Assembly (NCBI RefSeq): GCF_012927205.1
Contig: NZ_JABBGC010000003.1
Location: 558,001-622,000, forward strand
Direction of reading: 5' to 3'
From: Chitinophaga fulva
GTDB lineage: Bacteria; Bacteroidota; Bacteroidia; Chitinophagales; Chitinophagaceae
DNA: 64,000 nt
A program made the position numbers and the translations under genes. Position 1 is the first letter of the stretch, and the number at the start of each line of letters is the position of its first letter. Below the pieces are notes generated by a model. That model had not been told where the DNA came from. It did not search any database and saw only the letters and a program-made list of their open reading frames with translations. Shown here in pieces: positions 1 through 7,377 of this stretch.

Positions 1-23
1 GGGTTAATATTTAAAATCAACCA

Positions 24-938
24 ATGTATACCAGCAGAAGAAATTTCCTCCGGCAGTCTGCCGTTATGAGCGGCGCACTGGCCCTCTCCTCCCTCCCCTC
101 CTTTGCAGCCCGGCCGGCTAACGGCTACCGGTTGACCGTCATGGCCACCAACTGGGGTTATCCCGGCAGCATCGGCGATTTCTGCCGCGATGCCAAACAG
201 GCCGGTTACGACGGTATCGAGCTCTGGTGGCCGCAGGACAAAGCAGCGCAACAGGCGCTGTTCGCCGCACTCGATCAATACAAGCTACAGGTAGGTTATC
301 TCGCCGGTGGTCACGATAGCGACTATACGAAACATGCCACCCAGTTTGAAAACAACCTCTCCGCCGCTACCACCACAGGTCCACGGCCGTTATACATCAA
401 CACACAATCAGGCAAAGACTATTTTACCTTCGATCAGAATGCCGCGCTTATCGATATCAGCACCCGCATCACACAGCGCAACGGCGTTCCCATTTACCAC
501 GAAACCCATCGTTCCCGTATGTTGTTTGCCGCGCATGTGGCGCGCCAGTTTATCGAAAAGAAGCCCGACCTGCGCCTGACCCTCGATATCTCGCACTGGT
601 GCAACGTACATGAGTCTTTGTTGGAAGACCAGGCCGAAACCGTGGGCAAAGCATTGGAACGCGTGGGCCATGTCCACGCACGTATCGGTCACCCGGAAGG
701 GCCACAGGTCAATGATCCCCGGGCGCCCGAATGGGCCAACGCCGTGAAAGCGCATTTCAGCTGGTGGGACCAGGTGGTGCGCCGCCACCAGGAAGCGGGG
801 AAACCGCTCACGATGCTGACCGAGTTCGGTCCGGCAGACTACATGCCCACCCTGCCTTACACGCGGCAGCCGCTCGGCAACCAGTGGGACATTAACGTAT
901 ACATGATGCATCAACTCAAACAGCGCTACGGGAAGTAA
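24..938 (+). CDS. Sugar phosphate isomerase/epimerase-like TIM-barrel protein, Tat-exported
   Basis: The 304-residue protein starts with a twin-arginine signal (SRRNFLRQS followed by a hydrophobic stretch ending near ALSSLPSFA), so it is probably exported folded. The body matches the xylose-isomerase-like TIM-barrel family (AP_endonuc_2), in which acidic and histidine residues bind a divalent metal for sugar isomerisation or epimerisation. Likely metal ligands are E160 (YHETH), D188 and H191 (LDISHW) and E267 (LTEFGP). Its stop overlaps the next start (TAATG), so the two genes are translationally coupled. The substrate cannot be read from sequence. The operon may begin left of the window. Confidence 0.8.
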   Translation: MYTSRRNFLRQSAVMSGALALSSLPSFAARPANGYRLTVMATNWGYPGSIGDFCRDAKQAGYDGIELWWPQDKAAQQALFAALDQYKLQVGYLAGGHDSDYTKHATQFENNLSAATTTGPRPLYINTQSGKDYFTFDQNAALIDISTRITQRNGVPIYHETHRSRMLFAAHVARQFIEKKPDLRLTLDISHWCNVHESLLEDQAETVGKALERVGHVHARIGHPEGPQVNDPRAPEWANAVKAHFSWWDQVVRRHQEAGKPLTMLTEFGPADYMPTLPYTRQPLGNQWDINVYMMHQLKQRYGK

Positions 939-2383
939 TGAAGATATTAGCCGCAACCGGAAACTGGAATCTTTTCATCGGCAGGATACATCCGCTGATC
1001 GTACACCTGCCGATAGGTATCCTGATCATCGCCTTTGTGCTGGCGCTGCTGTCGCGCAGCAGCAAACGGGCCGGCCTGCGGGCCGCGCTGCCACTGTTGT
1101 TGCTGGCAGCAGCCCTCTCTGCCGTCGCCAGCTGTGTGGCAGGTTACCTCCTATCACTCGACGGCGGTTATGACGAGCAACTGCTTAACACCCACCTGTG
1201 GCTGGGTATAGGCGTCGCCGTTAGCAGCAGCCTGTTATACCTGCTGAACGTCATCCCTGCCGGTAAACGGCTAACACGGTTACAGCTGCCACTGTTTGCC
1301 CTGCTGCTGGTACTGGTATCTGCCGCAGGCCACTATGGCGGGTCGCTCACCCATGGCGACGACTACCTCGTGCAAGCCATGCCGCCCGCCTTGCAGGCAT
1401 TCAGCGGTCAACAAAAAACTGCTGATAACGCACCTGCCTATACGAATGTAGCTGACGCACGGATATACGAAGACCTGGTGGCACCGGTGCTTTCCACCCG
1501 CTGCTACGGCTGTCACAATGCGCAGAAACTAAAAGGAGGGCTTCGCCTGGAAACGCTGGCATTGATCCGTCAGGGAGGAGAACACGGCCCGGTATTAAAA
1601 GACAGTATGCCGGAAGAAAGTGAGTTGTTTAAAAGACTGGTGCTGTCTGATAACGATGAGCACCGGATGCCGCCTAAAGGCAAGCCGCAGCTGTCGCCCC
1701 GCGAGGTAGAGCTGCTTTACTGGTGGATAGCGCAGGGCGCGCCCACCGGCAAAACCGTCAAAGAGCTGAAACCCAATCCGCGTATACAGCTGGTGCTGGA
1801 AGCGATGACACCGGGCAAAACGCTGGACCATAATGAATTTGTACCGGACGGAACGCCGTCAGCGCCGGATAGAAAGAGTGTGGAGGCCCTGGAGGCCAAA
1901 GGAGTGAAAGTGATGCCAGTCGCGGCCAACAGTCCTTTTATTGCGGTTACTTGTATAAACGCGTCCGGCTTCAGCGATGCAGACATGACGCTGTTGCACC
2001 CGCTGCGGTCGCAGCTGGTATGGCTGGACCTGTCCGGCACCCGTATCACCGATGCAGCGTTGCCTGCTATCAGTCAGCTGACCGCCCTTACGCGGCTGGA
2101 GCTGAAACAGACGGCTGTCAAAGGTTCCGCGGCAGCATCGCTGGCAGGCTGCCAGGAGCTGCGGTACCTGAACCTGAGCGGCACCGGTTGTTCGCCCGCT
2201 TTCCTGCATGCCCTGGGGAAGAATAAAAAACTACAACAGCTGTACCTGTACCAGGCTAACCCTGACGCCAACACGCTGCGGCAGCTGCAGCAACAACTGC
2301 CCAAACTGCGTATCGATACCGGCGGTTACCAGCTGGAGCAACTGGCATCAGATACCATCATCTATAAAAAGAAAACTGTTTAA
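938..2383 (+). CDS. Membrane-anchored c-type cytochrome with DUF2231 and leucine-rich repeats
   Basis: The 481-residue protein has three parts. Residues about 8-145 are a four-helix membrane domain of DUF2231 type (HPLIVHLPIG signature). Residues about 175-270 are a planctomycete-type cytochrome c domain with haem motif C189-Y-G-C192-H193 and a likely axial Met244 in HRMPPKG. Residues about 330-460 are degenerate leucine-rich repeats (LVWLDLSGTRITDAAL and related). It is probably a periplasmic electron-transfer protein tied to the membrane. It is coupled to the upstream exported isomerase, which suggests a shared sugar-oxidising or modifying pathway; that link is inference. Its TAA shares bases with the stop of the convergent HPP gene. 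Confidence 0.8.
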   Translation: MKILAATGNWNLFIGRIHPLIVHLPIGILIIAFVLALLSRSSKRAGLRAALPLLLLAAALSAVASCVAGYLLSLDGGYDEQLLNTHLWLGIGVAVSSSLLYLLNVIPAGKRLTRLQLPLFALLLVLVSAAGHYGGSLTHGDDYLVQAMPPALQAFSGQQKTADNAPAYTNVADARIYEDLVAPVLSTRCYGCHNAQKLKGGLRLETLALIRQGGEHGPVLKDSMPEESELFKRLVLSDNDEHRMPPKGKPQLSPREVELLYWWIAQGAPTGKTVKELKPNPRIQLVLEAMTPGKTLDHNEFVPDGTPSAPDRKSVEALEAKGVKVMPVAANSPFIAVTCINASGFSDADMTLLHPLRSQLVWLDLSGTRITDAALPAISQLTALTRLELKQTAVKGSAAASLAGCQELRYLNLSGTGCSPAFLHALGKNKKLQQLYLYQANPDANTLRQLQQQLPKLRIDTGGYQLEQLASDTIIYKKKTV

Positions 2384-2997
2384 AACCACTTGCCCTTATC
2401 GGGGTATTGCCGGATGTCGGTCATATTGTTGACGATCACCGCTATCAGCAACAGTATGGCCACTCCGGAGGCTACCGGTGACAATACGTACCAGAAGCCC
2501 AGCTTCCGGATGGCCGGTGAACCGGCGATCGCCAGCAATGCGGTGGCCCCTCCCGGCGGATGTACTGTTTTTGTCACCTGCATCACCACCAGCGCTGCTG
2601 CCACCGCCAATGCGCAGGCCAGCCATTCCCATTCCGGCCATGGTACCAGGTAACGGACCGTTACGCCCACCACAGCACTCAGCAGATGTCCTCCTACCAG
2701 GTTACGCGGCTGTGCCAGCGGGCTCTGTGTATGACCATAAATCAATACCGCCGAGGCGCCGAAAGAACCTATCAGAAACAGGTTGTCCTTCACCGGGAGA
2801 TAAAAATGACTTAATAAACCAACGCTGGCGATGCCTGCAAAAGCACCGATGAATGACCAGTAAATATTCTTTTTATCGATCAGCGTTTCCCGGTACATAA
2901 CATACCGGGCTACCCGTATACCACGGCGGATCCTGATGAATTTTGCTTTTTGATGATGTTCGCGATGTGCGGCCTTCTTTTCTTGTATAGATAACAT
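2380..2997 (-). CDS. HPP family integral membrane protein
   Basis: About 205 residues with a basic N-terminus, four hydrophobic helices and the family signature HPPGGAT near residue 148, preceded by MQVTKTV. HPP proteins are small membrane proteins; some plant and cyanobacterial members have been linked to nitrite transport, and the role here is unknown. A GTG at 3036 would add 13 residues, but a -7 box TATCTTTG at 3039-3046 places the transcript start at about that GTG, so I prefer the ATG at 2997. The stop overlaps that of the upstream convergent gene by four bases (TTAA). Confidence 0.82.
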   Translation of the reverse strand: MLSIQEKKAAHREHHQKAKFIRIRRGIRVARYVMYRETLIDKKNIYWSFIGAFAGIASVGLLSHFYLPVKDNLFLIGSFGASAVLIYGHTQSPLAQPRNLVGGHLLSAVVGVTVRYLVPWPEWEWLACALAVAAALVVMQVTKTVHPPGGATALLAIAGSPAIRKLGFWYVLSPVASGVAILLLIAVIVNNMTDIRQYPDKGKWF

Positions 2998-3038
2998 TTT
3001 TACTACCGTCAGCTTTCCATTGGGAGTGATTTCCACCG

Positions 3039-3046
3039 CAAAGATA
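3039..3046 (-). promoter_or_regulatory. -7 box of the HPP gene promoter
   Basis: The minus strand reads TATCTTTG, an exact fit to the Bacteroidota -7 consensus TAnnTTTG. It is about 42 bases before the preferred ATG at 2997. No clear TTTG -33 box is seen at the usual spacing. Confidence 0.45.
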
Positions 3047-3147
3047 TATCATCCCCCGTCAAATCATCTATAGAAAGAAAAGCCCCTCTTTTTTCCCTTT
3101 TTTCAGAAAAATTTTATCTGCGCAAGAAGACTGCGCACATGGTCTTG

Positions 3148-3155
3148 CATCTTTG
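3148..3155 (+). promoter_or_regulatory. Candidate -7 box for the tRNA-like RNA and RING/TerD gene
   Basis: CATCTTTG resembles TAnnTTTG with one mismatch and lies about 70 bases before the tRNA-like fold. Two copies of the self-palindromic hexamer TGCGCA (3119-3124 and 3132-3137) lie just upstream and could be an operator. A -33 box is not obvious. Confidence 0.3.
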
Positions 3156-3162
3156 TATCATC

Positions 3163-3221
3163 GAAGCGGTCAAGTAAGAGTTACTTCATCATTTGGGATT
3201 TACTTTCACCATTATCGCTTC
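3163..3221 (+). other. Structured 5' module preceding the tRNA-like fold
   Basis: GAAGCG at 3163-3168 is exactly complementary to CGCTTC at 3216-3221, and the enclosed sequence contains a 6-bp hairpin AAGTAA-GAG-TTACTT (3172-3186). The closing helix ends four bases before the tRNA-like acceptor strand, so one RNA could carry both modules. This is read by eye; no folding energy was computed. Confidence 0.35.
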
Positions 3222-3225
3222 AGCT

Positions 3226-3343
3226 AAAGCAGTCGTCTAATTGGCAAGACACCGGTATAGAAGTTCCGAAATTACCAAAAGGGTCAACCGGGGCTTACTT
3301 CTCTCAGGGAACCGGGGTTGTTGGTTCGAATCCAGCCTGCTTT
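3226..3343 (+). ncRNA. tRNA-like RNA with a 54-nt insert replacing the anticodon loop
   Basis: A full cloverleaf can be drawn. Acceptor AAAGCAG (3226-3232) pairs with CTGCTTT (3337-3343). D arm is GTCT (3235-3238), loop AATTGGCA with conserved A14, GG and A21, then AGAC (3247-3250). The anticodon-position stem CCGGT (3252-3256) pairs with ACCGG (3311-3315). There is a 4-nt variable loop (GGTT). T arm is GTTGG (3320-3324), canonical loop TTCGAAT, then CCAGC (3332-3336). All helices are perfect apart from one G-T pair. Between the anticodon-position strands lie 54 bases instead of 7, and these can form an inner helix AGAAGT (3259-3264) with ACTTCT (3297-3302). No CCA is encoded and no anticodon can be assigned. 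The D arm resembles bacterial tRNA-Gln. It ends 81 bases before the RING/TerD start codon, so it may be processed from that gene's leader. Bacterial Y RNAs (YrlA) are a known case of tRNA mimicry; whether this RNA is related to them is unknown. Confidence 0.75.
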
Positions 3344-3424
3344 TCTATCAAGGTCAATTGTCGTTTACTACGTTTTTCTACAAAAAACCAGCGGCAAAAT
3401 TATCTGATTATAAATTTAAAAACG

Positions 3425-5653
3425 ATGAACAACATCTTAAAGGTAGCATTACGTCAACAGGCCATTTATATTCCGGCAACCGTCCTGAACGGCGCCACAG
3501 GAATGAATCCTGATACCGCCTTACTGGTAGCCAATATGGCCAAACTGGGATTTGGCGTGTCTGAGCCACTGTTGCGCGCACTGGAACAAACCGATGCTGC
3601 CTGGCAGACACAGATACTGGAGCAACTCCGGGACGTGATGGGTACAAAACTAAACTGGGCGCCGCTGGTAAAAAACTGGAGTGTGCCTACGGGAGAATCT
3701 CATGCTGATCATATCATCACCTATTTCACCAACTTACTGGGACTTACCGGTGGAACAAGGTTGGCCTGTGGTCACCTGATACCGCCTCATACCTTTCCGC
3801 TGGAACGTTATAATGGTTGCCCCTTCTGCGGTACACCGCTGGAAACCGCTGCCATAGAGCACTACGGACAAAATAAAAAACTGCGGGTACTTGAACTGTG
3901 GACACTGGCAGATGCGGAACAGTATCTGGAAAACCTGTTGGCATCCCGTACGGCGCTGGACGCCACGCAGCAGAGCAGTCTTCGCCGTTTGCTGGCGGAA
4001 CTGCCTTTACCGGCAGGAAAGATCGCGATGCGTGAAACAGTGATCACCGTTATTGATATCCTGTTGAAACAGGGCCGTGCAGAAAAAGCACAGGCATTAT
4101 TTAGCACGCCTACGGATATACTCCGTTACCTGTGGTTTAAACATACCGGTTTCCAGCAGCTGGTAGCGCCCAAAACTATTATAGCGCGAACAAAGCGTAA
4201 CGGGGTTGAACGCCGTGCCACCAAAAAGAACGAAACCAGCAAAGCAGCTATCGCCGCCTCGCTGAAACTGAAATACCGCCGTGAAGATGCACAGATCGTC
4301 GCACGCTGGATCAACGGCCTGTCAATGGACGCCGCAAAAATTTGCGCCGATATGCATCCTAAAAGACAGATGTGGGTACGCTTCATCCGTGCCCTGCGCC
4401 TGCCGGAATATAGCAAGCGTGCCGGTTTTGAGCACCTGCATACCATCATGGACAAATTTTACCGTGGTGACTACGAAGTGTGGCAGGGACGGCTGGACCA
4501 GTTCCGGCTGCGTCACGATGCCTCCAGCACTTTTTACCTGTTGCAACAGCGCCCGGGATTATTTGCCCGTTCCCTGTTTGCCAATATGCTGTGGTTCGGA
4601 CCGGAAGCTACCATTGATGCATTTTCAAAAGTAGCCGATAAAGTGCCTGCCCGGCTCCTGTTCACCCTTCAGATGTATGCTGGTTATTATTTCGATCACT
4701 ATGCTACCCGTGTGGTGAAACCGTTGGGAGGTACTGCCAAACAGCTGCCGGCCAACAAAATGCTGAACATCTACACCGTAGAAGAGCTGGAACAGATGCA
4801 GCAGGCCGTGGCTAATCTGTGCCTGGAAGCCACCCGTAAACGTTTTGCCGCCATTGCAGCTGCCGGCCGTACTATGTTTATCGATCCGGCGCTGTATAAA
4901 ATACCGCTGGCCATCGGTGACCGTAGCGAGCAAATACAGGACCTGCCCGCCGCCCTGATGGGAACACGTTTCCCGCTGCAGGGGAACAACATCCGCCTGT
5001 TCATGCAGTGGGGTAAAGGATTACCTGCCCAGCACCTGGATATGGACCTGAGCTGTCAGATCAGCTATGACGGCGTATCCGATTTCTGTTCCTATAGCCG
5101 GCTGCAAACCACCGGATGTAAGCATAGCGGTGATATCCGTTCTATCCCTAACCAAATAGGGACCGCGGAATATATAGAGCTGGACGTAGAACAACTGGCT
5201 GCCGCAGGCGCCCGTTATGTAACATTCACCTGTAACGCCTACTCCGTCGGAGGCCTGGTACCTGAAATGGTGGTTGGTTGGATGGATAGCCGTCATAAGA
5301 TGAAAATATCTGAAAAAACAGGCGTAGCCTATGATCCGTCCTGTGTACAACACCAGGTACGTATCACCCGTGGCCTGGCCAAAGGACTGGTTTTCGGTGT
5401 GCTCGACGTGGCCGCCCGTAACATCATCTGGCTGGAAATGCCTTATGAAGGACAGGTAGTGCAGCAACTGAACGGTAACAACGTTACCGGCCTGCTGAAA
5501 AAGCTGGACCAGAAAATGACCATAGGGCAACTGCTGGAGATAAAAGCCACTGCACAACAACTGCAACTGGCCGATACCACCGATGCCGATGAGGTATACA
5601 CCGCCCAATGGGCCATGGATACCGCCGCCGTGACACAATTGTTTGTTGATTAA
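3425..5653 (+). CDS. RING-like and TerD-like domain protein (resembles MXAN_6230/SCO0854 family)
   Basis: The 742-residue protein has no signal peptide or membrane helix and should be cytosolic. Residues about 113-137 form a RING-like zinc site (C115-G-H117, then C132-P-F-C135-G). Residues about 175-480 are helical. Residues about 535-690 look like a TerD (tellurium-resistance/stress) fold: MDLSCQISYDG, then H567-S-G-D570 and EYIELDVEQL. The order RING, helical region, TerD-like recalls the proteins databases call MXAN_6230/SCO0854 RING-domain proteins; that name is from memory, not a search. TerD domains bind calcium in stress-response complexes. The gene follows the tRNA-like RNA directly with an A-rich start region (AAATTTAAAAACG before ATG), suggesting the protein works with or on that RNA. 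It is not a Ro60/TROVE protein as far as can be seen. Confidence 0.65.
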   Translation: MNNILKVALRQQAIYIPATVLNGATGMNPDTALLVANMAKLGFGVSEPLLRALEQTDAAWQTQILEQLRDVMGTKLNWAPLVKNWSVPTGESHADHIITYFTNLLGLTGGTRLACGHLIPPHTFPLERYNGCPFCGTPLETAAIEHYGQNKKLRVLELWTLADAEQYLENLLASRTALDATQQSSLRRLLAELPLPAGKIAMRETVITVIDILLKQGRAEKAQALFSTPTDILRYLWFKHTGFQQLVAPKTIIARTKRNGVERRATKKNETSKAAIAASLKLKYRREDAQIVARWINGLSMDAAKICADMHPKRQMWVRFIRALRLPEYSKRAGFEHLHTIMDKFYRGDYEVWQGRLDQFRLRHDASSTFYLLQQRPGLFARSLFANMLWFGPEATIDAFSKVADKVPARLLFTLQMYAGYYFDHYATRVVKPLGGTAKQLPANKMLNIYTVEELEQMQQAVANLCLEATRKRFAAIAAAGRTMFIDPALYKIPLAIGDRSEQIQDLPAALMGTRFPLQGNNIRLFMQWGKGLPAQHLDMDLSCQISYDGVSDFCSYSRLQTTGCKHSGDIRSIPNQIGTAEYIELDVEQLAAAGARYVTFTCNAYSVGGLVPEMVVGWMDSRHKMKISEKTGVAYDPSCVQHQVRITRGLAKGLVFGVLDVAARNIIWLEMPYEGQVVQQLNGNNVTGLLKKLDQKMTIGQLLEIKATAQQLQLADTTDADEVYTAQWAMDTAAVTQLFVD

Positions 5654-5657
5654 CCTT

Positions 5658-5678
5658 CGGGGCGCGATCCGCGCCCCG
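5658..5678 (+). terminator. GC-rich hairpin after the RING/TerD gene
   Basis: CGGGGCGCG, loop ATC, CGCGCCCCG forms a perfect 9-bp stem four bases after the stop codon. There is no T tract, so it may stabilise the mRNA end rather than terminate intrinsically. Confidence 0.5.
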
Positions 5679-5703
5679 ATTCACGTTTAAACCCCATCAT
5701 GTA

Positions 5704-5739
5704 CCCAGGGCTGAAGCCCTGGGCTACGTTGTGTTCAGG
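5704..5739 (+). repeat. REP-like palindromic repeat, copy 1
   Basis: The core CCCAGGGCTGAAGCCCTGGG is an imperfect palindrome, followed by CTACGTTGTGTTCAGG. Copy 2 at 5972-6008 is the same unit in inverted orientation. The 232 bases between the pair show no supported gene. Confidence 0.75.
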
Positions 5740-5971
5740 TTCTTTTACAGTTAAGGGCCGTTAGGTAGGTGAAGTTTTATGCTGTGCCAGGTTTTCATAG
5801 GACTAAAACCTCCGGATAACGTTGTTAGGCCATGTTACCTCGTTAACGATTGTGGTGTCATAGATATTCCGGATATTCCAACTATTGTCACCATTGCTTC
5901 CTATTATTTCTATTGCCTTTTGTATTCATCGTATCCATTTCTTCCATTGTAAACCCTTTAATCCTTGCAAA

Positions 5972-6008
5972 CCTGAACAACAACGTAGCCCAGGGCTTCA
6001 GCCCTGGG
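5972..6008 (-). repeat. REP-like palindromic repeat, copy 2 (inverted)
   Basis: This is the reverse complement of copy 1 with one extra base: CCTGAACAACAACGTAG, then the CCCAGGGCTTCAGCCCTGGG core. With copy 1 it makes an inverted doublet about 305 bases long. The outer flank (6027-6043, GTGCGGGACGAAACGTC) recurs in part beyond copy 4. Confidence 0.75.
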
Positions 6009-6115
6009 ACGTGATGAGGATGGAACGTGCGGGACGAAACGTCGATTGGAATACGATCGGGACGCAATTGGAACACGGCTCCTATTTCCGGAATTATCGT
6101 TATTTTCGGGCGGTC

Positions 6116-7276
6116 ATGCATTTGATTAAAAACCTACTACTCCCCATATTGCTCTGTTGTAGTGTAACGGTTACTGCCCGACAGGCCCCATCTTCCGGCA
6201 ACAGCACAGACACTACGGCCCCCAGGGGGCTGTATCAGCGCGTTCTCCATTATCTGGCACATACCAACGACGAGCGTAAACACAAAAATCTGGATCTCAG
6301 TTTCATCGGTGGCCCGGTTTACACACCAGAGACCAGCGCAGGCATCGCGGTGATGCTGGCCGCACAGTACCGGACAGACCCGGCTGACAGCCTGCTGCCC
6401 GTTTCCAATGTGGCCGTATACGGTTCTGTAGCGCTCACCGGTTTTTATGGTATTGGCATTAACAGCACTACCATCTTTCCGAAAGACCGCTTCCGTCTCA
6501 TGTTGAAAGCCTCTTTCAGCTCACGCCCGGATAAATACTGGGGAATTGGCTACGATGCCGGTTCCGCCAAAAATGACTATACCGACTATCTGTTGCTGAC
6601 AGAAAAGTTACAGGCCGACCTCGCGGTTAACATCAGCAACCGCTTTTATGCCGGCATCAGCACCCATGTGCAGAATTCACGGGCTAAAGATATAGATACC
6701 ATCAGCGGCAAACCACTGATGCAGCCTAAGCAGGTTTTCGGTATGGGCGCCGGCCCTTTCGTGGTATATGATACCCGCGACTTTATTCCCAATCCCGCCC
6801 GCGGCATATATGCGCGGATAGGCTACCGCTTCTACCCTACCTTCCTCGGTAATAACACCAATTTCTCCAAACTGGAATTGCAATTTGATTGGTACAAACG
6901 CCTCTGGAAAGGCAGTATCCTCGCCATGGACTTTTATGCAGAAGAACACAGCGGCGACGTGCCCTGGAACCTGCTGGCACAGGCCGGCGGCTCCAACAGG
7001 TTACGCGGCTACTATGAAGGCCGGTACCGTGACCGTAACTATGTCTCCGGACAGGTGGAACTACGGCAACGCATATACCGCCGCAGCGGCGCCGTGGTAT
7101 GGGTTGGCGGCGGCAACGTATTCCCCCGCTTCGATGCCCTCTCCTTCCGGCAAACACTCCTCAGCTATGGCATCGGCTATCGCTGGGAATTCAAAAACCG
7201 TGTGAACATCCGGCTGGACTACGGCCGCGGACAAGACCAGTCGGGCTTCTACTTCGGCATCAACGAAGTTTTCTGA
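6116..7276 (+). CDS. BamA/Omp85-family outer-membrane beta-barrel protein
   Basis: A longer open frame begins at 5885, but it runs through a REP-like repeat and has no signal. The ATG at 6116 gives a clear signal peptide (KNLLLPILLCCSVTVTA) and a 386-residue protein. The C-terminal half is an Omp85/surface-antigen barrel: VVYDTRDFIPNPARGIYA, then the lid-loop motif GGSNRLRGY near residues 290-298, ending on a strand with terminal phenylalanine. No POTRA domains are present and the protein is about half the length of BamA, so it is a barrel-only relative. Such proteins insert or export material across the outer membrane or bind lipids; the cargo is unknown. It appears to be a single-gene unit. 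Confidence 0.75.
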   Translation: MHLIKNLLLPILLCCSVTVTARQAPSSGNSTDTTAPRGLYQRVLHYLAHTNDERKHKNLDLSFIGGPVYTPETSAGIAVMLAAQYRTDPADSLLPVSNVAVYGSVALTGFYGIGINSTTIFPKDRFRLMLKASFSSRPDKYWGIGYDAGSAKNDYTDYLLLTEKLQADLAVNISNRFYAGISTHVQNSRAKDIDTISGKPLMQPKQVFGMGAGPFVVYDTRDFIPNPARGIYARIGYRFYPTFLGNNTNFSKLELQFDWYKRLWKGSILAMDFYAEEHSGDVPWNLLAQAGGSNRLRGYYEGRYRDRNYVSGQVELRQRIYRRSGAVVWVGGGNVFPRFDALSFRQTLLSYGIGYRWEFKNRVNIRLDYGRGQDQSGFYFGINEVF

Positions 7277-7377
7277 CCCTACCTGCCACGTCTATACGTT
7301 TTTTATTCCGTCAATTTTGTCCGCGTGTAACATTAAAACCTTTCCTTTGCGTTTTTAATATTCACAACGAGGGATAG

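Noticed and set aside
3226-3343. An ordinary tRNA gene, or a tRNA split by a group I intron
   Set aside because: The insert of 54 bases is far too short for a group I intron and has none of its core elements, and no 7-base anticodon loop can be restored by a simple excision.
3241-3513. A 90-residue reading frame across the tRNA-like RNA
   Set aside because: It covers the RNA and the start of the RING/TerD gene in another frame and has no protein-like features.
3425-5653. Ro60/TROVE-domain protein
   Set aside because: The upstream tRNA-like RNA suggested it, but no TROVE or vWA MIDAS motif is seen; the RING-like and TerD-like motifs fit better.
5704-6008. Insertion sequence bounded by inverted repeats
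   Set aside because: The interval holds no transposase and is only 305 bases; REP-like doublet explains it better.
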